From Acinetobacter sp. SAAs474 (lineage in GTDB: Bacteria; Pseudomonadota; Gammaproteobacteria; Pseudomonadales; Moraxellaceae), in the NCBI RefSeq assembly GCF_032823475.1, contig NZ_CP127915.1, forward strand, positions 558,001 through 622,000: 64,000 bases of DNA. Direction: 5' to 3'. A program made the position numbers and the translations under genes. A model generated the notes under the pieces. That model worked only from the letters and a program-made list of their open reading frames with translations, was not told where the DNA came from and did no database searches. This document shows positions 20,853 through 34,400 of this stretch, piece by piece; within the stretch, counting starts at the first letter, position 1; the number at the start of each line of letters is the position of its first letter.

Positions 20853-21305
20853 ATGAAAATTGGTGAAATAGCACGACAAATTGGTTGCAGTGTTGAAACC
20901 ATACGATTTTATGAAAAAGAAGGGCTATTGCCGAAACCCTTACGTAATACGCAAAATAATTATCGAGAATATCAGCAACAGCATCTGGATCGCTTACGTT
21001 TTATTCGTCGTTGCCGTTCTTTGGGTATGACCCATCAAGAAATTCGCACACTATTAATGATGAAAAATAATCCAGATCATTGTGATGCAATTAATGATTT
21101 AATTGATGTACATTTACAACATGTACAACATCGTATTCATGAAATACAAGCGCTAGAGCAAGAACTCCTAAACCTAAGAGAACAATGTCAGGGAACAACC
21201 GCCATGCAAAAATGCGGTATTCTAAAAGAACTTGAACGTGAAGTCCCGATACATGATAGTGCTGATCACATCCACTCGACTCAAGTTTGCGGACATAAAC
21301 TATAA
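20853..21305 (+). CDS. cadR: MerR-family metal-responsive regulator, CadR type
   Basis: A 150-residue activator. The N-terminal winged helix is MKIGEIARQIGCSVETIRFY, then a dimerisation helix, and metal-binding cysteines at Cys77 (NPDHCDAI), Cys112 and Cys121 (MQKCGIL). This three-Cys spacing fits the Cd/Zn/Pb branch (CadR, ZntR, PbrR) rather than mercury or copper branches. The tail (HDSADHIHSTQVCGHKL) is His/Cys-rich, as in CadR. It is divergent from cadA with a 74-base gap holding the shared operator, so it likely also represses itself. Confidence 0.9.
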   Translation: MKIGEIARQIGCSVETIRFYEKEGLLPKPLRNTQNNYREYQQQHLDRLRFIRRCRSLGMTHQEIRTLLMMKNNPDHCDAINDLIDVHLQHVQHRIHEIQALEQELLNLREQCQGTTAMQKCGILKELEREVPIHDSADHIHSTQVCGHKL

Positions 21306-21448
21306 TGACTATAGCCGATTCCATCGCACTGTTAATTATGAAAATCCGTGAGCTAAAAACCATAAATTAAATGGTGGATTGAGGATCATATTATATGGGC
21401 AATAGATAGTCCTTAATACAGCTCAACAGCACGATCGATCACTTACGC

Positions 21449-22651
21449 TCATTCTCGCTTTTGTAAATAGCATGCAATAGCAACACCCAAGCATAAAATT
21501 GTTGCAATCGATAAGATTAAGCCAAACCATCCCAAAGATTCCCAAATTGCACCACTACTGCTACCTAAAATACTCGAACCACAGTAATAAAAAAATAAAT
21601 ATAATGATGATCCCATTGCTTTATATTGTAAGGACTGTATTGCAACCCAACTACTTACTGTGGAATGGGCTGCAAAAAATGCAAATGTAAATATCATTAA
21701 ACCCAATAAAATAAATCCAATATGACTAATTAACATGGTCATTAAACCAAGTAACATCAATAATAACATGGCGATTAAAACATGATTCCGACCAAACCTT
21801 TTTCCCCACGCTGCTGCACGTGGTGAACTATAAATTCCGCACAAGTATGCTATTGAAATTAAACCAATCATCGATTGTGAAACATGAAATGGATGTTCTA
21901 ATAAGTGATAGCTGATATAGTTAAAAATCGATACAAAACATCCCATTAAAATAAAACCCTGTACAAATAACAGGCATAATTTAGGATCTCGTAGATTGTG
22001 CATTAATGCTGTTTTAAAACGTGTAAAACAAATTGGATAAGCTTTAAAATGTTTTGATGCTGGTAATAATAAGTAAAAAATAAATGCAGCCAATAAGTTA
22101 AGAATACCTATAAACAACGTTGCTGATTGCCAAGAAATAAAATCAACCAGTACCCCAGCAATAAGGCGTCCCCCCATCCCCCCGATTGCGGTTCCTGAGA
22201 TATACAGCCCCATGGCAAAACCAATATCTTTTTGTGCAATTTCCTCACCAATATACGTCATTGCGACAGCTGCTACACCACTTACTGTGAGGCCAAGTAA
22301 TATCCGTGTCAGTAAAAATATATGCCATTTGGGAAAACAGGCACTTAAAATCAGTAAACTTGCTGCACAAAATAATGAATAGACCATAATCGGCTTACGG
22401 CCAAAACGATCGGAAATCAACCCCGTAAAGAGCAACCCTATAGCGAGGGCAATGGTTGAAACAGATAACGTTAAACTACTCTGCGTGGGTGATATCGCAA
22501 AAAATTGAGTCAAAATAGGCATCATTGGTTGTACACAGTACAACGAAGAAAAAATTGCAAAACCCGCTAAAAATAATGAAACTAAAATTGCAAAGAACGA
22601 TTTAGAACTATATTCAATGTATGGCGCTGTACTAGCTGTACTATCAGACAT
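21449..22651 (-). CDS. ynfM: MFS exporter, YnfM-like
   Basis: A 400-residue, 12-helix major facilitator protein. It is clearly similar to E. coli YnfM: FSSLYCVQPMMPIL (near residue 33), SLTLSVSTIALAIGLLFTG, the loop motif SDRFGRKPIMV, VAMTYIGEEIAQKD, and GTAIGGMGGRLIAG. YnfM has been linked to arabinose or other solute efflux, but its physiological substrate is not settled. It converges on cadR and is followed by the rRNA operon on the same strand; no shared transcript is expected. Confidence 0.82.
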   Translation of the reverse strand: MSDSTASTAPYIEYSSKSFFAILVSLFLAGFAIFSSLYCVQPMMPILTQFFAISPTQSSLTLSVSTIALAIGLLFTGLISDRFGRKPIMVYSLFCAASLLILSACFPKWHIFLLTRILLGLTVSGVAAVAMTYIGEEIAQKDIGFAMGLYISGTAIGGMGGRLIAGVLVDFISWQSATLFIGILNLLAAFIFYLLLPASKHFKAYPICFTRFKTALMHNLRDPKLCLLFVQGFILMGCFVSIFNYISYHLLEHPFHVSQSMIGLISIAYLCGIYSSPRAAAWGKRFGRNHVLIAMLLLMLLGLMTMLISHIGFILLGLMIFTFAFFAAHSTVSSWVAIQSLQYKAMGSSLYLFFYYCGSSILGSSSGAIWESLGWFGLILSIATILCLGVAIACYLQKRE

Positions 22652-22750
22652 GAAGACTCCTCATATCGATATAGTATAATCAGCTGCTTTATGAAAATAA
22701 AATCATTCAATAAAAAGTTAAATCAGTATCACAACTAAAAATAAAACCAA

Positions 22751-22783
22751 AAAAAAATCCCCCAAGCGACTGCTTGAGGGATT
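22751..22783 (-). terminator. rRNA operon terminator
   Basis: On the minus strand AATCCCTCAAGC and GCTTGGGGGATT pair around AGTC (one mismatch or wobble), followed by TTTTTTT. It lies about 12 bases after the 5S 3' end. Confidence 0.9.
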
Positions 22784-22795
22784 TTCGAATAATGA

Positions 22796-22910
22796 GCTGG
22801 CGATGACTTACTCTCACATGGCTAACGCCACACTACCATCAGCGCGAAGAGGTTTCACTTCTGAGTTCGGGAAGGGATCAGGTGGTTCACTCTTGCTATT
22901 GTCGCCAGCA
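22796..22910 (-). rRNA. rrf: 5S ribosomal RNA
   Basis: About 115 bases. The minus strand begins GCTGGCGACAATAGCAAGAG, contains the typical CCACCTGATCCCTTCCCGAA loop and ends GTCATCGCCAGCTC, so the terminal stem GCTGGCGA/TCGCCAGC pairs. Ends are estimated to within a few bases. Confidence 0.95.
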
Positions 22911-23079
22911 CAACTGTTTATGGATACTTGCTTAGACTTACCTATTGCTAAGTTTTCTACCAAATGAGTTATTAACAGAGATTATATCTGAGTTGGATAT
23001 GATGTTCGATCAGCGATACTAAATCAAGTATTTTCATCGTTAGATGATGTTTTATGAATCGATTGATGCTTTGTATACA

Positions 23080-23097
23080 ACTGTTTGGGTGTTGTAT

Positions 23098-23101
<4 letters not shown>
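23080..23101 (-). repeat. 3' arm of the 23S rRNA processing stem
   Basis: Complementary (one mismatch or indel) to bases 25983-26003 on the other side of the 23S gene. Together they form the long flanking stem expected for RNase III cleavage of pre-23S RNA. Confidence 0.75.
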
Positions 23102-25982
<2,881 letters not shown>

Positions 25983-25985
<3 letters not shown>

Positions 25986-26003
25986 TATACAACCCCAAAC
26001 AGT
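25983..26003 (-). repeat. 5' arm of the 23S rRNA processing stem
   Basis: GACTATACAACCCCAAACAGT here pairs with 23080-23101 around the 23S gene, giving the usual RNase III substrate. Confidence 0.75.
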
Positions 26004-26395
26004 CGTTTGTTCCTACAAGTAGAACAACCAACATTACAGTTTAGAGCTTTGTGAACTTAATCACTATACAGCTTCAATTAGATTCATATACCAAAACGCT
26101 TGATTCAGTTTAATCGCTAGTAACTCATTTCTTGTAATTACTTACTTGAAACGAGTATGAACAAATTATTTCAACTCAAATATATTCTGTTAATGATTAA
26201 CTACTGCCTCGTCAGCACGTAGTAAACTGTGATAAATCACAGAGATTAATAACAATGCATTATACAATGCTTTATCACTAAGCTCTATAATCTAGCTTTC
26301 GTTCGATTAAAGTCTAAACACTCAGAGTAACGCTACGCGCAGCATAGCTGCTTGTCTTGCGTTTGGGCGAAATATATTTCGCTATTTCCAAACTC

Positions 26396-26471
26396 TGGTG
26401 GAGACTAGGAGAGTCGAACTCCTGACCTCCTGCGTGCAAAGCAGGCGCTCTACCAACTAAGCTAAGTCCCC
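26396..26471 (-). tRNA. tRNA-Ala (anticodon TGC)
   Basis: A 76-base cloverleaf on the minus strand starting GGGGACTTAGCTTAGTTGG and ending with encoded CCA. The anticodon loop is CTTTGCACG, giving TGC (UGC, alanine). The acceptor stem GGGGACT pairs with AGTCTCC, with one G-T wobble. It sits in the 16S-23S spacer, as is usual. Confidence 0.97.
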
Positions 26472-26594
26472 AGCTTAAGATCTCAATATATCTTGTTTCT
26501 TTTCACTCAGAATCCTTGAACCCATACACTACGCACTCACTTTCGTTCGTTTGTCTTGCACTTCGCCTTAAAGTAGTACTTTAAGTCTTGTTCA

Positions 26595-26671
<77 letters not shown>

Positions 26672-26684
26672 TCAGATATATTGC

Positions 26685-26708
26685 ATGAAGAACAACTTGT
26701 TGTGGATT
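26685..26708 (-). repeat. 3' arm of the 16S rRNA processing stem
   Basis: ATGAAGAACAACTTGTTGTG (the start of this arm) is complementary to 28402-28424 with a single indel. The pair brackets 16S and forms the RNase III stem of the precursor. Confidence 0.75.
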
Positions 26709-26731
26709 CTTACCAATCGTCAATCTTTCGT

Positions 26732-28270
<1,539 letters not shown>

Positions 28271-28401
28271 AAATCATTTTGTAGCTTTAATCTAAGCTAC
28301 TAAATCTGGCTCATCAATTTTCTGACAAATTCTCTCAAATAAACTTCGAGTAATTTAAACCAATCAATCAATGATAATATTTCGATCAATCAATCAGTAA
28401 A

Positions 28402-28424
28402 AATCCACACAAGTTGTTCTTCAT
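28402..28424 (-). repeat. 5' arm of the 16S rRNA processing stem
   Basis: Complementary to 26685-26708 beyond the 16S 3' end. It lies in the leader about 130 bases upstream of mature 16S. Confidence 0.75.
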
Positions 28425-28475
28425 AATTTCTTAATGATCTTCTTGTTGGTTCGTCACCAGCAAGCTAGGTCGGCT

Positions 28476-28503
28476 ATATTACGCTCTTCGGTAGAAAAGT
28501 CAA
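28476..28503 (-). promoter_or_regulatory. rRNA operon promoter
   Basis: On the minus strand, TTGACT (28498-28503), a 16-base spacer, then TAATAT (28476-28481), followed by a GC-rich discriminator (AGCCGACC). Upstream is a strongly AT-rich stretch (28504-28545) that would act as an UP element. The 16-base spacing and GC discriminator are typical of stringently controlled rRNA promoters. It lies about 200 bases upstream of 16S. Confidence 0.8.
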
Positions 28504-28915
28504 CTGGTTTTGTTAATTTATTTTCTAACAAATCTAAGTTTAACCTTAAACTCAAAACCCTAATCAGAATCTTAACACTTAAGCAACTTATTGATTTATC
28601 AGAAGTTTTATTTAACATCACCGCCGATGGATGTGCATTCTACAGTATTTCACATCGAACACAAGCCCTTTTTTGAATTATTTTTTTTGCCTGATGTTTT
28701 TTCAAACCAACAATACTTTAAATACATGTTTTATATAAAAAATTATTTTTATATTTATTTTAAATCACTTAAAAATATAGATAACACATTGATTTTTAAA
28801 TATTAATACTAAAAATATTATATAATTAAAGTAAATGTGTCGTAATAATAAACATATTTTGCTGCTTTACTGATCATAACTAAATATTACTTGGCTTTAT
28901 ATCAATAGCACTCAA
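28504..28915. other. AT-rich region upstream of the rRNA operon
   Basis: About 410 bases, extremely AT-rich in 28660-28860. It carries the upstream part of the rRNA promoter region. I see no gene with coding character, no repeat and no further RNA here. Confidence 0.5.
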
Positions 28916-28945
28916 TAAAAACAGACAGCGCTTTCGCCCTGTCTG
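28916..28945 (-). terminator. oprC terminator
   Basis: On the minus strand CAGACAG and CTGTCTG pair around GGCGAAAGCG (with further GC pairs), then TTTTTATT. It lies about 80 bases after the oprC stop. Confidence 0.85.
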
Positions 28946-29024
28946 CTTCTCTTTCATGGTGATTTAGTTGATTAACTCTTTTTGTTTATCCATAACCAAA
29001 AAGATTAATCCATTCTCAGAACAG

Positions 29025-31118
29025 TTAAAACTTCATTGACATTCTTGCCCAATAATTCCGACCAATATTATTAAATTGTTCATTACTGGCAAAACCAAAA
29101 CCTGAATTACCTGCTTTGTTTAAATGTTCCGCATAATTTTTATTCAATAGATTATCGATTCCAACAGATAAATCGATACCTTGCTTAATATGGTAGGTAC
29201 CATTCAGTGCCAATGTCGCAAAACCTGCACTTTTCCCCATATCATAACCAACAATATTACCTTCATTTAGACTAATACGATTTTGACGATCAACCACACG
29301 CCATAATAAACCTAAGTTATATTTATCCTGAATATAACGTAAGTTAAAACGTCCTTCTAATGGCGCAATTTGTGGTAGTGGAGTATGGTCTGTGGTATTT
29401 TCACCCCAAGCATACATCGCACTTACATCTGCCTGAATATGATCGCTAAATTGATAAGCGACGCCTGCTTCTGCACCCGCAATAGTTGCATCAACATTAC
29501 GCGAGTCTACCGTATTATTTTTCCCACTATTATTACTCATTGAATGCCCATGCATATTATTCTGAGTATTTGGATAAATCATCAAAATATAATCTTTAAC
29601 CAGACCTGCATATGCGGATACCCATGAGCTTAATGCACCATGTTGATGTTGATAACCTAAATCAAGTTGTAAAGTTTTTTCAGTTTTTAACTGGCTAAAA
29701 GTATTTGCACCGACACCTTGGTAATCTGTTTTAAATAATTCCCAATAATCAGGCATACGTTCAACATAACCCAAACCAATATAAGTTTTTACATCATTGC
29801 GCTCTGGATGTGAGTTTTCCAACCGTATAAAAGCACTAGGTAGATTTTCTGTACGCTTAAGACCCGTTTTTAATCCATTTACTTCTACATGGTCCAAACG
29901 GATACCTGTTACGACTTTATTTTGATCTGAAAATTGCTGACTAAGCTCTGCAAACGCACCGTAAGATTGATATTTCATATCAGCTGTTAATGGCATATTC
30001 ATCATTTTAGAACGCATGCCGCCTGCATGCTTATTATGTTGTGAGTCAACACCAGTAATCAGCTCTGTAGCATTCCACGCACTGGTTAACGCTAAACGTG
30101 TATTTAATGTACGTCGCGTTACTTGCATTGAAGAAGGATTATCAACCATTTGATGAGTCTGCATATCATGAGTTTTCGGTACAGTACGCAAACTATAGTT
30201 ATCCATCACATGGTCATTAAAACTATAATTTACTTGTCCTTCTACTTTTTTAATTACTTCACTGATATTTTTCTTTTCAAAACGTAAACCCAAGCTCTTA
30301 CGTGCAAACTGTGAGCCATCCATTGCTCTACCTGCATAAACTGCTTCACCATCTGCCTTGCCGCCTGTTAACTCCAGCCAAGTATCTTCATCAGGCGTCC
30401 AACCCAATGCTAGATCTGCATTCCAGCGTTTCCAGTCGGAAGGCACTGTATTTCCTGCACCATCTTGATAACTATCTGCCACAGATCGGCTGGCATTAAG
30501 GCGAATATACTTGGTTTCATCACCGATTGCTGTTTCAAGATTATGATCTAAACGACCAAAAGAACCGAATAAAACACTGGCTTGACCACGGTACATTTTT
30601 TCAGAATTCAGTTGTTCTGGCTGACGCTCAAAAAGTACTGTAGCGGCAGAGCCAGTATTGGCATACTGAACAGTTTGCGGACCTTTAATGACCGAAACAC
30701 GGTCGTAGCTTTCTGGGGAAATATAGGATGTTGGTGCATCCATACGACTTGGGCAAGCACCTAAGTTTTCACTACCATCGGTTAAAATTTTAATCCGCGA
30801 ACCAAACATCCCACGGAAAGTCACATCACCATTGGTTCCTGCACCACTTTGCACAGCATTAAAACCGACAATACTTTGTAAATAATCAGCACCATCACTG
30901 GCTGGAATGGGCTGAGTCGGTTGTTTTGGATCTGCACGTACAATCAAGCCATTGGCATCATTACCATGCTGAGCAGTCACCACAATTGGTGCCAAGGTTT
31001 CAACTTCACTACTGTCAATAGTAGGTTTAAGCTGGGTTGGTGTTGCTAAAATTGTCGTTGAATAGACAACACAGATCGCAGCCGCTAAAGGCTGTAATAA
31101 AAATTTTGGCTGTAGCAT
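29025..31118 (-). CDS. oprC: TonB-dependent copper receptor, OprC type
   Basis: A 697-residue outer-membrane receptor. Residues 1-25 form a signal peptide ending ILATP. A TonB box-like APIVVTAQ (near 43-50), a plug domain, and a 22-strand barrel ending in an aromatic-terminated strand (YWARMSMKF) follow. The copper-binding residues known for Pseudomonas OprC, a CxxxM in the plug and an HxM in the barrel, are both present: Cys122-Met126 and His303-Met305. Their separation (181) matches OprC's closely. Several Met/His-rich loops (HDMQTHQM, MRSKMMNM, MHGHSMSNN) support copper handling. It is 72 bases downstream of a DUF2946 gene and likely co-transcribed with it. Confidence 0.9.
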   Translation of the reverse strand: MLQPKFLLQPLAAAICVVYSTTILATPTQLKPTIDSSEVETLAPIVVTAQHGNDANGLIVRADPKQPTQPIPASDGADYLQSIVGFNAVQSGAGTNGDVTFRGMFGSRIKILTDGSENLGACPSRMDAPTSYISPESYDRVSVIKGPQTVQYANTGSAATVLFERQPEQLNSEKMYRGQASVLFGSFGRLDHNLETAIGDETKYIRLNASRSVADSYQDGAGNTVPSDWKRWNADLALGWTPDEDTWLELTGGKADGEAVYAGRAMDGSQFARKSLGLRFEKKNISEVIKKVEGQVNYSFNDHVMDNYSLRTVPKTHDMQTHQMVDNPSSMQVTRRTLNTRLALTSAWNATELITGVDSQHNKHAGGMRSKMMNMPLTADMKYQSYGAFAELSQQFSDQNKVVTGIRLDHVEVNGLKTGLKRTENLPSAFIRLENSHPERNDVKTYIGLGYVERMPDYWELFKTDYQGVGANTFSQLKTEKTLQLDLGYQHQHGALSSWVSAYAGLVKDYILMIYPNTQNNMHGHSMSNNSGKNNTVDSRNVDATIAGAEAGVAYQFSDHIQADVSAMYAWGENTTDHTPLPQIAPLEGRFNLRYIQDKYNLGLLWRVVDRQNRISLNEGNIVGYDMGKSAGFATLALNGTYHIKQGIDLSVGIDNLLNKNYAEHLNKAGNSGFGFASNEQFNNIGRNYWARMSMKF

Positions 31119-31190
31119 TGTTGTTTCTCATTGAATGTGTAAATAAAACGCAACTAGAGTCAATAGGGACTCGCAATAAAATGTTTTACC

Positions 31191-31610
31191 TTATACAAAC
31201 AATGGTGGTGCTCGACCTTGTGGCAGCAGAAACAGCCGCTGTAATACAAACCAGACATAAGCACATGACTTTTGAAAGGCAAGTAAACGAACTTGAATAC
31301 GATCAAGTACTTCTTTTACAGCTAAATCTGGTGGTAATACCAAATTACCATAGACTGTACAATACTGACACTGATGACCGATATCATGATCGTGTTCAGT
31401 ATGTGAAGATAGGCTAGATTTAAAGGTGGAATGATCTGATGCAACTGAATGTTGAGCATGTTGCATCGTCGTGGATTGTAAAAGTGCACGCGTAATGGTT
31501 TCACATACCGGAGCAACCTGATATTGCTTTGGTAATAATGGCTGTAAAAACACAGCTATTTGAAAAAACACTGCTATACAAGCAAATAGCAGACCAATAC
31601 GTAATAACAA
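31191..31610 (-). CDS. DUF2946 family protein (copper-locus partner)
   Basis: A 139-residue protein. It has an N-terminal hydrophobic segment (residues 3-25) acting as signal or anchor, a His/Met-bearing middle (residues 48-80, including MQHAQHS and HTEHDHDIGH), and then CQYCTVYGN. The C-x-x-C motif with a nearby hydrophobic helix (about 105-125) is typical of DUF2946. These proteins often precede TonB-dependent copper receptors, as here. No biochemical role is established; periplasmic or membrane metal binding is inferred from the His/Cys content. A promoter and an inverted repeat lie upstream. Confidence 0.8.
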   Translation of the reverse strand: MLLRIGLLFACIAVFFQIAVFLQPLLPKQYQVAPVCETITRALLQSTTMQHAQHSVASDHSTFKSSLSSHTEHDHDIGHQCQYCTVYGNLVLPPDLAVKEVLDRIQVRLLAFQKSCAYVWFVLQRLFLLPQGRAPPLFV

Positions 31611-31637
31611 TTACAAACTCTAAAATTATTTTACGGA

Positions 31638-31665
31638 AGTATAACAAAATTCGATCAATATTGAA
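31638..31665 (-). promoter_or_regulatory. Probable promoter of the DUF2946-oprC operon
   Basis: On the minus strand TTCAAT (31660-31665), a 16-base spacer and TATACT (31638-31643), 28 bases upstream of the DUF2946 start. It lies just downstream of an inverted repeat at 31668-31689. Confidence 0.55.
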
Positions 31666-31667
31666 CT

Positions 31668-31689
31668 TTGCTATACTATTTTATAGCAA
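31668..31689. repeat. Inverted repeat TTGCTAT-N8-ATAGCAA
   Basis: Perfect 7-base arms around an 8-base AT-rich centre. It sits directly upstream of the predicted -35 box of the DUF2946-oprC operon and 6 bases past the def stop. It lacks a T-tract on either side, so an operator is more likely than a terminator. Confidence 0.5.
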
Positions 31690-31694
31690 TAATT

Positions 31695-32219
31695 TTAGCG
31701 ACGTACATCAACTTTTTGACGCTGACGTATAACTTTTTCTACTTTTTCACGTGCACGTTGACGTTTGAGTGGTGATAGATAATCAACAAATAATTTTCCA
31801 TTTAAATGATCAATTTCATGTTGAATACAAACAGCCAACAGACCATCAGCTTCTAAGCTAAATGATTCACCCTCAAGATTAACTGCTTCAACTTTGACAC
31901 GTGATGGACGCTCCACCTTGTCATAAATTTGTGGAACCGATAAACAACCTTCCTCATACGGTTGAGTTTCTTCGGTTAATGGCGTAATTTGAGGATTAAT
32001 AAATACCATGGGTTGATCTTTTTCTTCAGACAAATCCATGACAATCAACTGAATATGTCGATCGACTTGAGTCGCTGCCAGACCAATACCAGGTGCTTTA
32101 TACATGGTTTCAAACATATCTGCCGCTAACTGACGAATTTCATCAGTAACTTCTTCGACTGGCTGTGCAATGGTACGAAGACGGGGATCTGGAAAACTCA
32201 GAATAGGTAATAAGGCCAT
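31695..32219 (-). CDS. def: Peptide deformylase
   Basis: A 174-residue enzyme that removes the N-formyl group from nascent proteins. All three motifs are present: [10 protein letters not shown] (motif 1), EGCLSVP with the metal-binding Cys (motif 2), and HEIDHLNG with two metal-binding His and the catalytic Glu (motif 3). It ends with a basic tail. The ATG at 32219 ([11 protein letters not shown]) has GAGGAG 5 bases upstream, so it is preferred to the GTG four codons earlier. It is divergent from dprA. Confidence 0.95.
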   Translation of the reverse strand: MALLPILSFPDPRLRTIAQPVEEVTDEIRQLAADMFETMYKAPGIGLAATQVDRHIQLIVMDLSEEKDQPMVFINPQITPLTEETQPYEEGCLSVPQIYDKVERPSRVKVEAVNLEGESFSLEADGLLAVCIQHEIDHLNGKLFVDYLSPLKRQRAREKVEKVIRQRQKVDVRR

Positions 32220-32658
32220 ATTGCTCCTCACTTATGCCATTGATCAAAAAAACCAAAATGAAGGAGTACTTCATCGAAAATTCTGTGTAAGCTAACTATT
32301 ATAACGCAACTACAGCAATAATTTTACAGATTATCATCATGAAAAATATGTAAGACAATCATCATTTTTTTGATATTTGAAGATTTAAAGCCAATATTTT
32401 TGAATTAAATTTGAGTTTAAATAAAATTGACACAACAATATATATAGTAATTTCATTTAATTAAGCTAATTATTTTGGCCCAATAACCATATTGTAATCA
32501 TGCATTAATAGAGATATTGAAAACACAGTATGAGGCTGATAAAAATAGCGATTCGCTTAACACGCTTGGCGAGGTGATTACAGCAAAATATGAGCACATA
32601 TTCCAATAGAATCCTGATCTAGCGTATAACTTAACTAATAATTAAAATATAAATCAAT
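32220..32658. other. 439-base divergent intergenic region between def and dprA
   Basis: It should carry promoters for def (minus) and dprA (plus). It is AT-rich, without a recognisable ORF, RNA or repeat. Confidence 0.4.
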
Positions 32659-33789
32659 ATGTTAGAAAAAATATCCACATCACATCTAGAGCACATTATC
32701 TTATGGTATGTTATTCAACACTCTGTATCCAGTTTTTATAAACTGAAAGCTTATTTTAAGACACCAAGGCAAGCATTATGTAAAGCAAACCAAACACAAT
32801 GGCAAAAATTAGGTCTACATAAAAATCATCTACTCAGGTTACAACAGTTAGATTCCCCCTCCACACAACAGTTACTACAAAAAATCATTGAATCTATTCA
32901 ACAACATTGTGATTTTATTTTAACAGAAGATGATCCCGCCTATCCGACACAGCTATGCCCCTTTGAAGATCGACCACCGATTATTTTTGGACAAGGAAAT
33001 CAACAAGCACTATTACAACCACAAATCGCTTTGGTGGGTAGCCGTAAAGCGAGTCCATATGGTCGACAAATCAGCTATGACTTTGCGTATTATTTAAGTG
33101 AAAAAGGCTTTTATATTACCAGTGGTTTAGCATTAGGTATTGATAGTGCAGCTCATCAAGGTGGTTTACAACATCATAAAACGATTGCCATTATGGGCAC
33201 AGGAATTGAACAAACCTATCCTCAACAAAATCGTACTTTGCGCGCACAAATTCTGCAACATCATGGCGCAGTCATTACAGAGTTTTTACCTTATAGCAAA
33301 GCACTACCAGCACATTTTCCAAGGCGAAATCGTTTAGTCAGTGGTTTAAGTTTAGGCGTTATTGTCACTGAGGCTCACGTAAAAAGTGGTTCATTAATTA
33401 CAGCAAAATGGGCAGCCGAACAAGGACGCAGTATTTTTGCACTTCCTGGACATATTTATAATGCTTCATCTCATGGCTGCCATCAATTAATTCGTGATGG
33501 TGCTATTCTTGTCGATCATCCTGAACAGGTGATTGAAGATCTCGCCTTACCTACACAATGGCATCAGCAAAATCTTATTGCGTCAGATTTAAACCAACAT
33601 GCTCAAATACCCCAACATTTAATGGCAATTTATAACCAGCTTGATTGGATCGGACAGAGTCTAGATCAATTAACCATACAACTAAATATTGAGATTGCAA
33701 TGTTAACCGCATATTTAACTGAACTCGAGTTATTAGGATTATCCATGCAACAATCTGGGCTATATTTACGTTGTCGTTCTACTCAATAA
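32659..33789 (+). CDS. dprA: DNA processing protein DprA/Smf
   Basis: A 376-residue protein that protects incoming single-stranded DNA and loads RecA during natural transformation. The Rossmann-like core shows LVGSRKASPYGRQIS (near residue 125), SGLALGIDSAAH (near 155), GTGIEQTYP, PRRNRLVSGLS (near 220) and EAHVKSGSLITA. The C-terminal 60 residues form a winged-helix domain and the N-terminal 90 an HhH-like region. It is followed by tsaC after 41 bases, a common pairing. Confidence 0.93.
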   Translation: MLEKISTSHLEHIILWYVIQHSVSSFYKLKAYFKTPRQALCKANQTQWQKLGLHKNHLLRLQQLDSPSTQQLLQKIIESIQQHCDFILTEDDPAYPTQLCPFEDRPPIIFGQGNQQALLQPQIALVGSRKASPYGRQISYDFAYYLSEKGFYITSGLALGIDSAAHQGGLQHHKTIAIMGTGIEQTYPQQNRTLRAQILQHHGAVITEFLPYSKALPAHFPRRNRLVSGLSLGVIVTEAHVKSGSLITAKWAAEQGRSIFALPGHIYNASSHGCHQLIRDGAILVDHPEQVIEDLALPTQWHQQNLIASDLNQHAQIPQHLMAIYNQLDWIGQSLDQLTIQLNIEIAMLTAYLTELELLGLSMQQSGLYLRCRSTQ

Positions 33790-33830
33790 GGTTCAAAATA
33801 GTATTTTTATTTTATCAAGGTGATCTGGTC

Positions 33831-34400
33831 ATGATTACAACCTCTGTTACAGAAGCTGCAAAATGTCTAAAAGAAGGACAGGTTTTAGCATATCCAACAG
33901 AGGCTGTTTGGGGTTTAGGCTGTGATCCTTATCAGCAACAGGCATTTCAGCAGATTTTAAAATTAAAACAACGCCCGATTGAAAAGGGTGTCATTTTACT
34001 TGCTGGTCATATCTCACAAGTTGAACATTTACTTCAGCATATTGATCCGGCAATACAACAAAAAATAATTGCTTCATGGAGTAATCGACAACCCACTGAA
34101 AGAGCCACAACATGGCTTTTACCTGCTGGTGATGATATTCCTCAATGGATTAAAGGCAATCATGCCAAAGTTGCCGTTCGTGTAACAACACATCCTTTAT
34201 GTGTGGCACTTTGTAATTCATTTAATGGCTTTATTGTCTCAACCAGTGCCAATATTGCAGGTCTAGAGCCTGCTCGTTCCTTACAAGAAGCCAATGCTTA
34301 CTTTCAAACCGAATTAAATTACTTAAATGGTGATTTAGGTTTAAGCCATGAACCCAGTAAAATTATTGATGCTGAAACAGGAATCGTTATCCGTGCTTAA
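33831..34400 (+). CDS. tsaC: Threonylcarbamoyl-AMP synthase (TsaC/YrdC)
   Basis: A 189-residue YrdC-domain enzyme that makes threonylcarbamoyl-AMP for the t6A modification at tRNA position 37. Visible motifs: AYPTEAVWGLGCDP near residue 20, KLKQRP near 45, and the substrate-site STSANIAGLEPA near 140. The ATG at 33831 has AAGGTGAT upstream. A start at 33771 would overlap dprA and add 20 unconserved residues. It is probably co-transcribed with dprA. Confidence 0.92.
   Translation: MITTSVTEAAKCLKEGQVLAYPTEAVWGLGCDPYQQQAFQQILKLKQRPIEKGVILLAGHISQVEHLLQHIDPAIQQKIIASWSNRQPTERATTWLLPAGDDIPQWIKGNHAKVAVRVTTHPLCVALCNSFNGFIVSTSANIAGLEPARSLQEANAYFQTELNYLNGDLGLSHEPSKIIDAETGIVIRA

Noticed and set aside
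23072..23081. TTGTATACAA site in the 23S-5S spacer
   Set aside because: It is in transcribed rRNA spacer next to the processing stem; an operator inside the operon is unlikely, so I treat the match to the niaP/argS motif as coincidence.
33771..33830. tsaC starting at 33771 and overlapping dprA
   Set aside because: The extra 20 residues are not conserved and the ATG at 33831 has a strong ribosome binding site.
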